A DNA stretch of 21,385 nt from Chara braunii (GCA_003427395.1 BFEA01000034.1:4536128-4557512), one strand, 5' to 3'. Positions 8,559 through 18,231 are shown, counted from the first letter of the stretch. The notes: generated by a model from the letters alone, not told the origin. Numbers and translations: made by a program.

Positions 8559-9306
8559 NANTTGGGGGCAATAGAGGGTTAAATCTTCATTTTCTATAAC
8601 TCTTATCTTCCTTAAGTTGTCTTCCCTTACTGCAACTTGTGCTGTTGAGTTTTTGAGGATCTTACTGCAGTCTGAACCTGGTTCTTNTATTTCATGCATN
8701 GTAAATGTGTGCCAGTTTGGATTGCCCTCTTCTCTACCCCAGTATGCTAGTGCNTNTTTCTNTTGGGGTTCATTCAGTAAGATTCCCCAGTCTCCTGTAG
8801 ACCACTGTCTGTTTTTTTTNAGTGTCCCTATCCAGTCCTGTGGTATGGCTGCTATGATTTCCTGTAAATTCTGATTTAGTCTATGGCAGCCTTTAAGCTG
8901 TTGTCTGAGTTGGTTACTTCGCTTCCAGTCTCTGGTGTTGTCGTCCCATATGTGTTTGATCTGCCAGATTCCTTTTTCTAGCCAAACTCCCCATTTTGTG
9001 TCCTTAAAAGTCAGCGTGAATGGGCCTCCATCTTCTTTGGTTATCCACTGGTTACAGAATAGGGGTTGTCTTAGTATTTCTTCCTTGTTGCTCGGTTTCC
9101 TGACTTTAGCTGGGAATATCTCTCTCCAGTCGCGGAGGATCCCTCTCCAGAAACACAAACGGGACTGGTTTCTTGAGTGCATCGTGTTGTGGTTTCTCCC
9201 TTTCATTGACCATGATTTGCTCATTAACCAGAAGGTACCCTCCATGTTAGCCGGGGTGTTATATATTGGTAGTTGTTGTATCCCATCTAGAGCTAACGTT
9301 CTCCAN
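8559..9306. other. Scattered ambiguous bases (N)
   Basis: Nine isolated N positions are present: 8559, 8561, 8687, 8700, 8754, 8756, 8762, 8820 and 9306. All fall inside the minus-strand LINE half and nowhere else in the window. Isolated N rather than long N-runs suggests disagreement between reads, as expected when near-identical repeat copies were merged. Residues at these codons are unknown. Confidence 0.9.
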
Positions 9307-9420
9307 GGTAGGGTAGGTCTAGTGATGAGCTTTAGGATCCATTTTGTTTGTAGGGCTTTTATTTGGGTTGTGGGGTCTAGGACACCCAGTCCGCCTTGCT
9401 CCTTTTTCCTCGTGACATAC

Positions 9421-9512
9421 TGCCAAGCGACTTTGGTTATGAAGTGCTGTCTGTTGGCATCTCCTGTCCACAAATATGTTGTGGCATCTCCTGTTGCCAA
9501 GCGACTTTGGTT
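9421..9512 (-). repeat. Shuffled short duplication inside the LINE ORF2 half
   Basis: TGCCAAGCGACTTTGGTT occurs at 9421-9438 and 9495-9512, and GGCATCTCCTGT occurs at about 9456 and 9483. The two word pairs appear in swapped order, so a segment was recopied in place. The frame of the minus-strand protein is kept, adding a short stretch around NQSRLATGDA. Confidence 0.75.
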
Positions 9513-9923
9513 TCTCAACGTCCCATGATCTGGTGCCCAGAAGGCTGCCACGTACCACATCATTGCGAAAATGGATGAGTTTAGTATTAGGGCTCTACCA
9601 TATAGTGAGAGGTGAATTTTGCCCCAGTCACTTAATTTGTTGGTCATCTTGGCTAGGAGGCTAGGGGACATTTCTGTCTCTGCTCCGTGTTCTGTCATTT
9701 GGATTCCTAGGACTCTTAACGGGTTTTTCACGTCGGACCATGTCATACCTTCTGGAGTGTTTTCAGGAAGGTCAATGCTGCCGTCTGTTAGCCACCATCC
9801 CATCGTTTTTTGCCAATTTATTCGCATTTCAGAAGCTAGTTGATATGCATGCATGGCTCTAGTAAGGGCCTCAAATGAGGAGTTGGATGCTTTTATGAGT
9901 ACGGTCAAATCATCTGCGAACAT

Positions 9924-10101
9924 GATCGTGGGTGGTATGTGGTGTGGTCAAGAGGGGCGTGTATACGCTGGCCAACCCTTGGGGTTATTCTCACGGCTGA
10001 TCCCGAATCAGACAAGGCACACGTTGTTTCTCTCCAAACAAGGTATGTGACTAACGATCGACATAAGTGCCAAGACAACGCAATCTGACCACACACGCAA
10101 C
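9924..10101 (+). other. Inversion junction and LINE 5' leader
   Basis: On the left the minus-strand ORF2 half is still in frame until about 9950 (residues PHHIPPTI). To the right the sequence must belong to the leader of the plus-strand half, because ORF1 begins at 10102. The junction is therefore near 9945-9960, and the leader is about 140-150 nt. No internal promoter motif was recognised. Confidence 0.5.
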
Positions 10102-11189
10102 ATGACAATCTCTTACACAGAAGCACTGGGGAAAGGACCCTCGCCCCAGAAACCAGCAAGTCCCGAGGACCCGAGGAATGAGCCCATCCCAGGAGGACAA
10201 CCGCACGGACAAGCAAACCCAGTTACCGGAACACAAACACACCCACTGGATAGCCCACAGAAAGGTCCGCAATCTTCAACAGCGGACTCGGCCTCCAAAC
10301 CACTAGGCCAAAAAGCAATGGAATTCGTCATATCAAGCACGCGGATCAAATCCAAGGTAAACATCATCAAGCAGACTATCCCATCAGATGAGGGAGAAGG
10401 AGAAGAGCAAGTGGAGATTTGGGAATATCCGGAAGAGGATGAATCTAACTGCGAAGAAGTTTTTAACAAACACGCAGTTCTGTTTAACTTCCCGCAGAAA
10501 TGCGCGGACATGTCCCCAAATGAAAAAAGAACTTGGGTTCGAGACATTCTCTGGTCCCTAGAAGAAATCCCGGGCACTGAACCTGGCGTCACTTACCACA
10601 AACGAGCGCGCAACACAGTCATGATAGTTACTCCAGATAGAGCTTATGCATGCTATCTGATAGCCCTAAACAGCCTCTGTTACAAACTGGAAACCCAGAC
10701 GAGCACCGCAGCCGGATGCCTCAAGACACAGGCAAACCGTGCTGCGGATTCATTTTTGGATCCAGTTTGATAACATCGCAGAAGAACTGCACAGCCTTGT
10801 GGAACACAGATTGGCACAGGCCTACCCAAACAATCCTGTTATCGAATGGTTGGTTTCAGGTCCTGAATTCTTGGCTCCCAACCATGACTCCAGGATTGCA
10901 TGTCTCGAAGTTCCCTCAGGCAACACCTGGCTGTTACAAAAATTGAATGGCCAGAAATTGACAGTGTTCCTCTCCACCAAATCCAACCCACGCTGTTTCA
11001 AGTGCAGAGGGAAAGGACATCTAGGCACAGACAGAAATTGCCCACTCAACAAGGACAGAGCAGGGAAACCTGGTTGAGTGTGAAGCAATGACAGGTCTGT
11101 GGTTTGTTGACGACCCCACCTACAGAGGTTGGGTCTTCGATGACAGGTTGAAAGACCCAAAAATGGGTGTGGACACTACAGAGTGAACC
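10102..11189 (+). pseudogene. LINE ORF1 N-terminal part with CCHC-type knuckle, frameshifted
   Basis: Starts at ATG 10102 (MTISYTEALGKG) with a Pro/Gln-rich, disordered first 80 residues. An acidic and Trp-containing domain follows (VEIWEYPEEDE; RTWVRDILWSLEEIPG), which resembles the nucleic-acid-binding N-domain of plant LINE ORF1 proteins. The frame ends at 10770 but continues in the next frame from about 10739 (FDNIAEELHSLVEHRLAQAY) to a knuckle CFKCRGKGHLGTDRNC at about 10999-11046, stopping at 11077. A third frame is open from about 11060 to about 11189 (TGLWFVDDPTYRGWVFDDR). At least two, probably three, frameshifts have accumulated. The knuckle is CX2CX4HX6C rather than the usual X4 at the last spacing. 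The product would bind element RNA; here it is dead. Confidence 0.7.
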
Positions 11190-12975
11190 ATCGGTTCAAC
11201 CCGACGTGTACCCTCCACACGGCAGCCAATGGCAAACAAAGGGGGCGAGGAAGATTGAGGACAAAGAAGGCGGCTTCCTGAAAAAGCCAATTCTGGACAC
11301 GCAGGGGATTATGGAAGACAAACACAGGAAAGGCACCCTGCAAGAACTGATCGAAACAGGCAGGTCAGCAGAAAAAGCTTTCTTTGAGAACTTACAGGCA
11401 AGAGGAAAGATCCTTCAATCTGCCAAAACTCAGAACACCTCGCAAGGCACCAAGGACTCCCAGAAACCACAAAAGGAAAACACAACCAATGGATCAAACA
11501 AGAAGCTCAAAAGAAAAGTGAATCAACCCTCCCCAAACTCTCCGGCACTCAGCACATCACAAGACAAATGCAGCAAGCTTAGAGGCCCTGACACAGCAAC
11601 GGAAGAGATGGAAGCTGATACGGACGAAGGTCAGGGAGACAACGTGGAGGGGACAGTGAAGGACGCAGCCAACAACGGGAAAAAACAGCGAGGGACTAAG
11701 GAAGGAGGCAGCAAAGAAGGCGAAGAAATGATGAGGGAAGGAGATGACACAGACATACCAGAAGGAAGTAGAGAACAACGAAAGGGAGAAGGAAAAGAGG
11801 AAGAGGACGAAGAGAAAACAGATGACAACATGTCGCAAGACTCAGAGGAGGGAGACTCACACATGGGTACGGACCAAGACGCAACAGATGTAACAGGCGA
11901 AGAAGATGAGGAGGACTCGCTCAACTGGCTTGCAAAATATGTCAAGGGGCTGGAAAGAGAAAGAGAAATTGAATTTGAAATCAGGATCGCGCACAAAAAA
12001 CACATATTCAATCTGCAGAACTTCAACCCAACACAGCAAGCATTGAGCACTCTGTTCCCCACAGACAACCAATATGAAATCCTAAAAAAGGAACAGGAAC
12101 TGTCAGATTTTTTTGCTGAATGCTACGGCGCCAAACTGGCGGAGGCGACCAATCAAGGGTCTCACACACCGAACAGCTGGAACTGGCCCAAATCTTACAA
12201 CAATACAGACTCCCAAAAATCGAGCAAAAGGCGCAAAGGAGGAAGAGGGAATGCAGAATCGATCCCAACTACGAGTTCCCAAGACTCAGGGGACGCAGAG
12301 GATGGAGAGAACAAGCCACTGGAGGATAAGGAAGACCTTGACAGACAGAAGGAGATCCTCAAAGCACAAATCACGGTGCTAGGAGACCAGAACAGGGAAA
12401 CATCCGACATGGCAATCAATCTGCAAAAATTGGCAGGGGGACAAAACGCAGAAAAATTCACAGCTGCCAAGCTCGAAGCCAAAAGTGGCTGCAGGAAAAG
12501 GGCGATAATCCCCTACAGATGGAACACAGATCATGGGGATTGGGAAGTAGCAGTCAACAAATCATGGGCCCTCATTGCAGTGGTCAAACCGAGCAAAAGT
12601 GCCCTGACAAACAACTTATCAGGGGATGCCCCCATGAGCGCCCACATTCTAGGGTCATGGAAGGATTGGACAGAGGAGTGGATCGGCTCAACAGGAGATA
12701 TGATGATCAGTGATTTCAGACCATACATGGTTCAGTACTCAATGGATGCAAAGATCAAAGAACATCTCACATGGAAACCGTGGAAGGTAATACAAGCAAT
12801 TCCCTACGGCCTCCTAGGCGGAGATATCCCAGCAGAAAGAGCAGCGGTTGCAGCCTCACTGGCGGAAGGTCATGGACTCTTTGCAGACAAGCAAGAGCAC
12901 CTGGCTCACACACTTCAGGTGGGGGCCCGAGTAGTTAAAATCCACCGCGCAGAGCCCTTCGGATCCCCCAACTAA
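11167..12975 (+). pseudogene. LINE ORF1 C-terminal part: long acidic linker and unrecognised terminal domain
   Basis: This frame is open for 602 codons, following the ORF1 frameshifts, and ends at TAA 12973-12975, about 120 nt before ORF2. GTG at 11167 is only where the frame becomes usable and is probably not a start. Roughly residues 1-150 are Lys/Gln/Asn-rich and 150-260 very acidic (runs of Glu and Asp). Coiled-coil-prone helices follow (LEREREIEFEIRIAHKKH). The last 160 residues look globular, with many Trp (RWNTDHGDWEVAV; SWKDWTEEWIG; LTWKPWKVIQ). That terminal domain is not one I recognise; plant LINE ORF1 proteins usually end soon after the knuckle. The plus strand is poor in T, which lowers the chance of stops, so the long frame does not by itself prove recent selection. 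Being joined upstream by frameshifts, it is treated as a broken gene. Confidence 0.65.
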
Positions 12976-13095
12976 TTTACCACCACAGAGAGAGATAAGG
13001 CTGAAGTCATAGCCATCCCTCCATGACATCACCCAACCACACAACCAGGCCAATGGAGACACTTCACCCTTAAGCCGAGTGAGCCTGAGTTGACA

Positions 13096-15234
13096 ATGAT
13101 GTCATGGAATGTCAACGGCTTAGCAACAGTCTTAACTAATTAACAAAAATGGGACAACATAACCAACTACCTCAAGTGGTTCTCAAGAAGCCCACTGGAC
13201 ATCATATGCCTACAAGAAACTCACCTATCCAACTCAGTAGAACATCAGGCAATGATCAACAAAATACAGACAAGATTGAAGTACGTAAAAGCAAGTCAAT
13301 GGGCGTCGTCCCCAAGGATCGGCTCAGCAGGTACAACCGTCCTCTGGAACGGAAACTCAAGAGCAGCCAACCAAATCAACAACACGGAGAGCAGAACAGA
13401 CACAGAAAACGGAAGATGGATCGAGATTCATTACACATACAAGGAAGAAAGCTTTCAACTAATAAATGTCTACGCTCCCAATGACTCAATACAGAGAAGA
13501 GACTTCATACAACTAATCTCAGACAAATGCAACACACAGAAGCACCTCATACTAGTAGGAGACTGGAACACGGTACTTGATACAGCCAAAGACCGGATCT
13601 CAGCACAACTATCAGACAGGGAAGAAGCCCCAATAAGCGAAACTCATTAAGTGAACGCTCTCACGCTGGAAAGACAGCTAATAGAACCCCTCAGGACATT
13701 CCACCCAAAAGCGTTAAGATTTACCTCTAGGAATAGGAATATCACAATACACAACAAGCTCAGCAATAGACTATTTTTTAGTTTCCGAATCCCTCAGAGG
13801 AGCAATCCACAAAGTAGGAATAGGCAAAATGCCTTACAATAACGGTCTAGATCACAGCCAAACCTTCATTAATTTCCTTTTGACCCCAGTATGCAAAAAG
13901 GTCCATCCTTTTTCAAGATTAACAACTCCATTCTAAAAACCCAACAAATAAAAGAAGCAATAGCCATAGCGTGCATAGACTCGGAGAAAAGAGGATTAGA
14001 TTTCCCCTCCATAGTAGCCAACCTATCTAAAGCGGCATCCTTAGCCTCTAGGAAATTGGCCGACAAAAGGAACCGGCGCATCCAAGAATTAGAAGCAGCA
14101 GTCCGAGTGGCAGAAAGAAACCTCATTAGTAACCCATGACTCACTTCATACGAGGACTCACTAGCCAAAGCAGGAGTCGAATTGGGGAACTGGAATTCAT
14201 GGAAAGCAAAAGGAATGAGGCTAAGGGCAAGGGTTAGAGAGTGGGAAGAGGGGGAGAGAATGACAAAGTTTTTCTTCCGAAAAATCAAAACAAGAGGAAG
14301 AAACTCTGCCATTCACCAACTTAGAGGTGAGCATGGCCTTACTTCAAACCCGAAGAAGATGCTAGCAATAGCAGAATCCTTTTATAAGAACCTCTATACC
14401 TCTAAAACAGAACAACCCACTCCAGGTCAAGTGATAAGAGTAAGAGAAAAATTCTGCAAGCACCTGTCCAAAACAATTCCAGAGGCTCTAGCAGGGGAAC
14501 TAGATGCTCCCAGAACAAACGTAGAAATTAAAAAAGCCTTAGACTCAATGAAAACAGGGAAGACCCCGGGCCAAGACGGATTGTCGAAAGAATTTTGGCG
14601 AAAGTACTGGGAGCTCTTAGGGGATGAATTTTGCAAATTCATAAGATCAGCATGGGATTCCGATGGCTTAGGAAAATATCTTAGTACAGGAATAATCACT
14701 CTACTATACAAGAAAGGGGACCCCACAGACATTAAAAATTACCGACCAATCACACTACTAACTGTTGCATATAAGATCTTAGCTAAGCTCCTAGCAAATA
14801 GAATAAGACAAATCATCAAAAATTGTTTCCATATAGATCAAACGGGTTTCATCCGAGGTAGGTTCATATTAGACAATGTAATGACATTAGTTGAGTCGGT
14901 GAGATACATTAAGGACAAAAGGTTGAATGCAGCAATCCTCTTCTTTGATTTCGAGAAAGCCTACGACCAAGTAAACTGGGACTTCCTCCAGCAATGCATG
15001 GAAAAGATGGGCGTGGGCCCAAACTTCAGGAAATGGGTTAAAGTGCTATACAACGATGCACACGGAGCGGTTCAAGTAAACGGCCACTTATCCAATCTCT
15101 ACAAGATGTCGAGATCCGTAAGACAAGGATATTCACTAGCAGCTCCCATATTCCTATTTATAATGGAAGCAATAGCTTCATTCCTCAGGAAAGACCCATC
15201 TATACAGCGTCTTATAAACCCTACAGAATGTTAA
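13096..15234 (+). pseudogene. LINE ORF2, 5' half: APE endonuclease and RT up to motif B, with stops and frameshifts
   Basis: Begins at ATG 13096 (MMSWNVNGLATV). Endonuclease landmarks are SWNVNGL (13102), CLQETH (13207), NVYAPND (13465) and GDWNTVLD (13558). The C-terminal IDYFLVSESLRG and LDHS motifs (about 13766-13860) lie one frame over, so there is a frameshift near 13740-13765 and a return near 13890. In-frame stops occur at 13141 (TAA), 13648 (TAA) and 14137 (TGA). The RT is open from 14140, with GKTPGQDGLSKEFW, YRPITLLTVAYKILAKLLANR, QTGFIRGRFILDN, motif A FFDFEKAYD (14941-14967) and motif B RQGYSLAAP (15121-15147, where family members usually have RQGxPLSP). The reading stops at 15234, just before motif C should appear. 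Motif C and everything after it are found on the opposite strand from 9950 leftwards. The gene is inactive. Confidence 0.9.
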
Positions 15235-16630
15235 TCACTCACTCTGTTGCATAGTACACGAGTATTTCCGGTTTCTTTGCAAAGTGCTGATTGCTAACAA
15301 CCCACAATCAGATAACTGCTCAAACAGGATTGTCGAGTAGCATGACGCCTTGTATTCGCCGTAATATGGGTGTTTTGCGTATAACCGTACTATAACAGTC
15401 TTTGAGCATTTACGAGACTAGAGGGAAGGTTTACAGACGCACTCTTCTGATAGGCATCTTTTGGTCACGACTATTAATGGTTACTATATGGGTCAGGTTC
15501 TAATCTCAAGCTGCAGTCAATTGTGGATAGTGTTGGTTTAACAGTTTTGGATGAATGGCTCTGTGTACATGACTGGTGAAAGCCTGTTTCAACAAAAGGA
15601 AGGGGAGGGGAGGGGAGAGAGAAATGTGGTTGATAGAAGGCTGGCCATAAAGAGACGTGGAAAATTTTAAGGTAAGATTACATTATTTATTGCATATTAC
15701 TCGGTTATCTTTTTGGATAATTTTCTCCTCTTTCCTCTGCGAGTGCCTTTTTCTTTTATTTTCTCTTCTCGTCGCTTACAAACAACTTTATTCCTCTCAA
15801 TTCCTTTCGTTTGAAGTACAACTTGTCGTGCAGTGTTGCGTTCGTTTGTTTGTTTTAATACCTTGATTAAGGAAAGCGCCCAAGTATAAACCCACTCTCG
15901 CCCGCACCTTTTCGACAGTTTTGGTTGAGATATCAATATGGAGCGAGTCTTAATCTACAAAGAGGGAGGGAGGCTTCAGGATTTCTAAATGAACGAGCGG
16001 TCAAATGAGGTTTTAACCAAGAGGGAAATCGGTGTGATCTATAATTTTGATTAATTCCAGAGGGAGGGGATCGTAGAATAGGGACTGCACTACAACTACT
16101 CAGAATTTATGTTTACTTTCGTTTCTTTATCTTTAACTAATTCCGCCTCTGCATCTGCTGCCATGACTGGTCAATTGTAGCTTGAGAAGATTGGACGTCC
16201 AGAGCGGAAATTATCATTGGATTACTTACCTAATGCAGCTCCGTTTAGGAACCTTGAGTGACAGACTGGTTGATTAGTTAACCGTACTCTAAAAATTATG
16301 GGAGTGACATTGCCCCTTTGAATAAGGCAACACAACAACATGTTTGAATACAATGATCGTGGGTTTCTCTCGTTTGGCATTGATCTCGAGTATTCACTTG
16401 GAGTTTGTACTCGTACCCTCTGCCAGTGCAAACCCTTCAAAGATATATAAAATAATCTGAGGTTTCGTTGTGGTTGGGTTTTAAAGTTGACTCGTAAGCT
16501 TGATGCTATTACGGGGCGCACCTCACTTCCTTAAGTGAGTCGTCGTCTGAAGATTGGCCTTCATAATCGATCCACATTACACTCTTGGGCTGATTGTCTG
16601 TGAGAACTCTCGTGTTTTAGTCCGTTTATG
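15235..16630. other. No recognisable gene; unique-looking intergenic or intronic DNA
   Basis: Contains a (GGGGA)n run at about 15599-15624 and several donor-like GTAAG words (for example near 15671), but no open frame of recognisable character. The longest frames are under 100 codons and rich in Phe/Leu or Lys/Arg, according to composition. This is probably the original flank of the LINE insertion. Confidence 0.4.
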
Positions 16631-16639
16631 GCTTAGTTT

Positions 16640-16780
16640 ATTATTTGAATATTATTCATATTATTATTAATATTATATTTTATTACTAGGAAGTTTTTCA
16701 TGCCCGACCGGGCGTGCACGGCCGGTAACCTGGGCATGACGCTGGGCGTGCAAAAAAAAAAGAAAAAAAAAAAAAAAAAA
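16640..16780 (+). repeat. GC-rich GGGC-word hairpin repeat with poly-A tail
   Basis: Layout, left to right: an (ATT)n-like tract (about 16640-16690), then a GC core 16700-16751 with TCATGCCCGACCGGGCGTG and CCTGGGCATGACGCTGGGCG, then an A-run 16752-16780 broken by one G. The core words GCCCG and CGGGC are complementary, so the core can fold. It shares TCATGCCC and CGGGCGTG with the core at 17073-17170. Confidence 0.65.
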
Positions 16781-17024
16781 TGTTTGTCTGCGCTTTCCCA
16801 GAGGAACCCAAATCCGGGCTCGTTTCATTTTTTGAGAGTTGGCTGTCAAGGGGGAAAAGGGGGGTATAAATTATTTTTAAAGGGGCGATAAAGAGGGATT
16901 AAAGGGGGATCCTTCAGTGTGATTTTGTTTTGTTTTTTTTTATCTCCGATTTGGTGAAGAATTTGGATGTAACCCTCAGCCAAAAGTTATTTGTATTGCA
17001 ATTCTACACATCATATTTTTTGGG

Positions 17025-17225
17025 GGGAATTTTTTTTATTTATTTTTTTATTTTTTATTTTTTTATTTTTTTGCGCTGGGGCTGCCTGGAACCCTGCCCG
17101 GGGGTCATGCCCAGTCGGGCACCCGGGCGTGTATCCGGGCACAAGTTGGGTGCCCGGGTGCCCAGAAAAACAACCTAGTTTTATTTTTATTTTATTTTTA
17201 TTTTTTTTATTATTGTTATTACATT
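17025..17225 (+). repeat. GC-rich GGGC-word hairpin repeat between T-rich tracts
   Basis: A T/A-rich tract (17025-17072) is followed by a GC core 17073-17165 with words CCCGGG, GCCCGGG and GGGCACCCGGGCGTG, ending CCCAGAAAAAC. A (TTTTA)n-like tract follows (about 17178-17218). The core includes GCCCGGG and GGGTGCCCGGGTGCCC repeats that can pair internally. Related to the repeat ending at 16780 by shared words and order. Confidence 0.6.
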
Positions 17226-17354
17226 CAGGGTAACCGGCGTTCGGGACGAGTCAAACGCCCGAACCCGAACGCCCGAACGTAGGGGACCCCTTGGGGATGT
17301 GTTCGGTCGTGCGGGCCGAATACGGACAAAAAAAAAAAAAAAAAAAAAAAAAAA
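17224..17354 (+). repeat. GC-rich GAACG-word hairpin repeat, copy 2, with poly-A tail
   Basis: Begins TTCAGGGTAACCGGCGTTCG after an ATT-rich tract and ends TACGGAC followed by a 27-nt A-run (17328-17354). The GC core aligns end to end with the reverse complement of 1-95, including the shared GGGACCCCTTGGGGATG. It has an extra 14 bases (CCCGAACGCCCGAA) at about 17263, which look like a tandem gain or loss. The A-tail and the AT-rich start suggest retroposition, without a recognised parental RNA. Confidence 0.75.
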
Positions 17355-17474
17355 TCAAAAACATCTGAAAAAAAGATATGTTATGAAAAAAAATAAAGTA
17401 AACAAGATTTGCCTGAGCATTTCATCAAAATTCCTTACCAAATTTGAAATAAAAATAAAATACGAAAAACAAAT

Positions 17475-17575
17475 ACCATACTTGCAACCGCACGAGCCGC
17501 ACATTCGTGCGGAGTTCCGTGTGGAGTTCCGTGCGGGGGGGTGCCTGTGCGGAATCGTGCAGGTTTTTTTATTTT
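17475..17575 (-). repeat. GC-rich CCGCAC-word hairpin repeat, copy 1
   Basis: The core 17481-17562 is made of GTGCGG and CCGCAC words plus a direct pair GGAGTTCCGTG (17511 and 17523). A T-run to the right (from 17564) reads as an A-tail at the left side of the minus-strand copy. Its left edge, CATACTTGCAA (17477-17487), is the reverse complement of TTGCAAGTATG found at the right edge of the repeat at 18097-18231, so these two are related and inverted. Confidence 0.6.
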
Positions 17576-17626
17576 TATTATTATTATTTATCTCTTTTCT
17601 GGTAGGGGGAACGGGGGGGTGTATGA

Positions 17627-17996
17627 CAGAAAGATGGGGATATGGCGAGGAGAGGGGGATATGGAGAGGAGGAGGATGTGGATGAGGACGACGACGAGGA
17701 TAGAGAGGCCAGCTAGGAGTCGTCGAGATGGGAGGAGGAGAAGACATGGACGGAGGTAAAAGAGGAAGGGCAGGAGGCGGACCAGCGGGAGGAGGAGGAG
17801 ACATGGACGGCGAGGAAGGGGAGGATACGAGGAAGGGAAGGAGACGAGGAGGCATGGAAGATGAGGAAGTCCGAGGATGAGGAGGAGACAAGGAGGAGGA
17901 GGACGAACAGGAGGAGGCCGAGTCGGAGGAAATGAAAAGGAGAAGGGAGGAGGAGACATGGAGGATGAGGAAGGGGAGGAGGAGCAAGGTGAGGCA
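17627..17996 (+). repeat. 370-bp polypurine (GGA-rich) tract
   Basis: Nearly all purine on the plus strand, built of GGAGGAGGA-like words. GACATGGA recurs at about 17743, 17800 and 17955, so it is a decayed minisatellite. The minus strand gives Ser/Pro/Leu-rich open frames of about 200 codons that are a consequence of composition. Mirror-symmetric purine tracts of this kind can form triplex (H-DNA) structures. Confidence 0.8.
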
Positions 17997-18096
17997 GTAC
18001 TCATGTAAAAAAAAAATTCATCTTGCTTGTAATTTTGGCGGGGGGGCTCAAACGCACCATTTCGAACCCGGCCTTTTTTTTTCTGAGGGGGGTGGC

Positions 18097-18231
18097 GGGT
18101 CGTTCCCCGCACACATTGTGCGCCGCACGGGATCGGTTGGGCGCGTGCGCCGCACATAGGGAACCGCCTGCACGACGTGCGCTTGCAAGTATGACAAATA
18201 CTAATAATAAAAAGAACAGAAAAAAAAAAAA
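18097..18231 (+). repeat. GC-rich CCGCAC-word hairpin repeat, copy 2
   Basis: The core 18098-18183 is rich in GCCGCAC, GTGCGCCGCAC and GCGTGCGCC words that pair with each other. It then runs TTGCAAGTATG (18183-18193), an (ATAATA) stretch and an A-run (18220-18230). It shares the TTGCAAGTATG edge with the inverted repeat at 17475-17575. Confidence 0.6.

Larger units (their letters stand above)
7599..9923 (-). pseudogene. LINE ORF2, 3' half: RT from FADD motif to zinc-binding C-terminus
   Basis: A 774-codon frame starts at MFADDLTVLI, the catalytic motif C of a non-LTR reverse transcriptase (two Asp at 9909-9914). The frame is open a few codons further upstream (PHHIPPTI) to a TGA near 9950. 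Downstream come the thumb region (LRVLGIQM; LSLYGRALILN) and a Trp-rich connection region. A zf-RVT-like domain follows (WNKIAAINPPKFRS, then CANCSENQIENLYHCFLHC with Cys/His ligands) and a LWSIWRKTC helix region before the stop at 7599-7601. The polymerase fingers and motifs A and B are absent here and lie on the opposite strand at 14.2-15.2 kb. The frame has no internal stops but carries nine ambiguous bases and two small duplications. Without its N-terminal half it cannot encode an active enzyme. Confidence 0.85.
7500..15234 (-). mobile_element. Rearranged LINE (L1-like non-LTR retrotransposon) with inverted 5' part
   Basis: Two LINE pieces lie head to head. Plus strand from about 9950 to about 15234: 5' leader, ORF1, and ORF2 through the endonuclease to about 35 residues past RT motif B. 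Minus strand from about 9950 down to about 7500: ORF2 from eight residues before the FADD catalytic motif to its stop. Neither half repeats the other and only an estimated 5-10 residues between motif B and FADD are missing. Read on the minus strand the order is inverted 5' part, then sense 3' part, which is what twin priming produces during target-primed reverse transcription. Strand is given as that of the 3' half. Outer ends are uncertain to tens of bases. Alternatives are two independent truncated insertions or an assembly join. Confidence 0.7.

Noticed and set aside
7670-9664. Several plus-strand frames of 60-197 codons
   Set aside because: They are antisense shadows of the minus-strand LINE ORF2 half.
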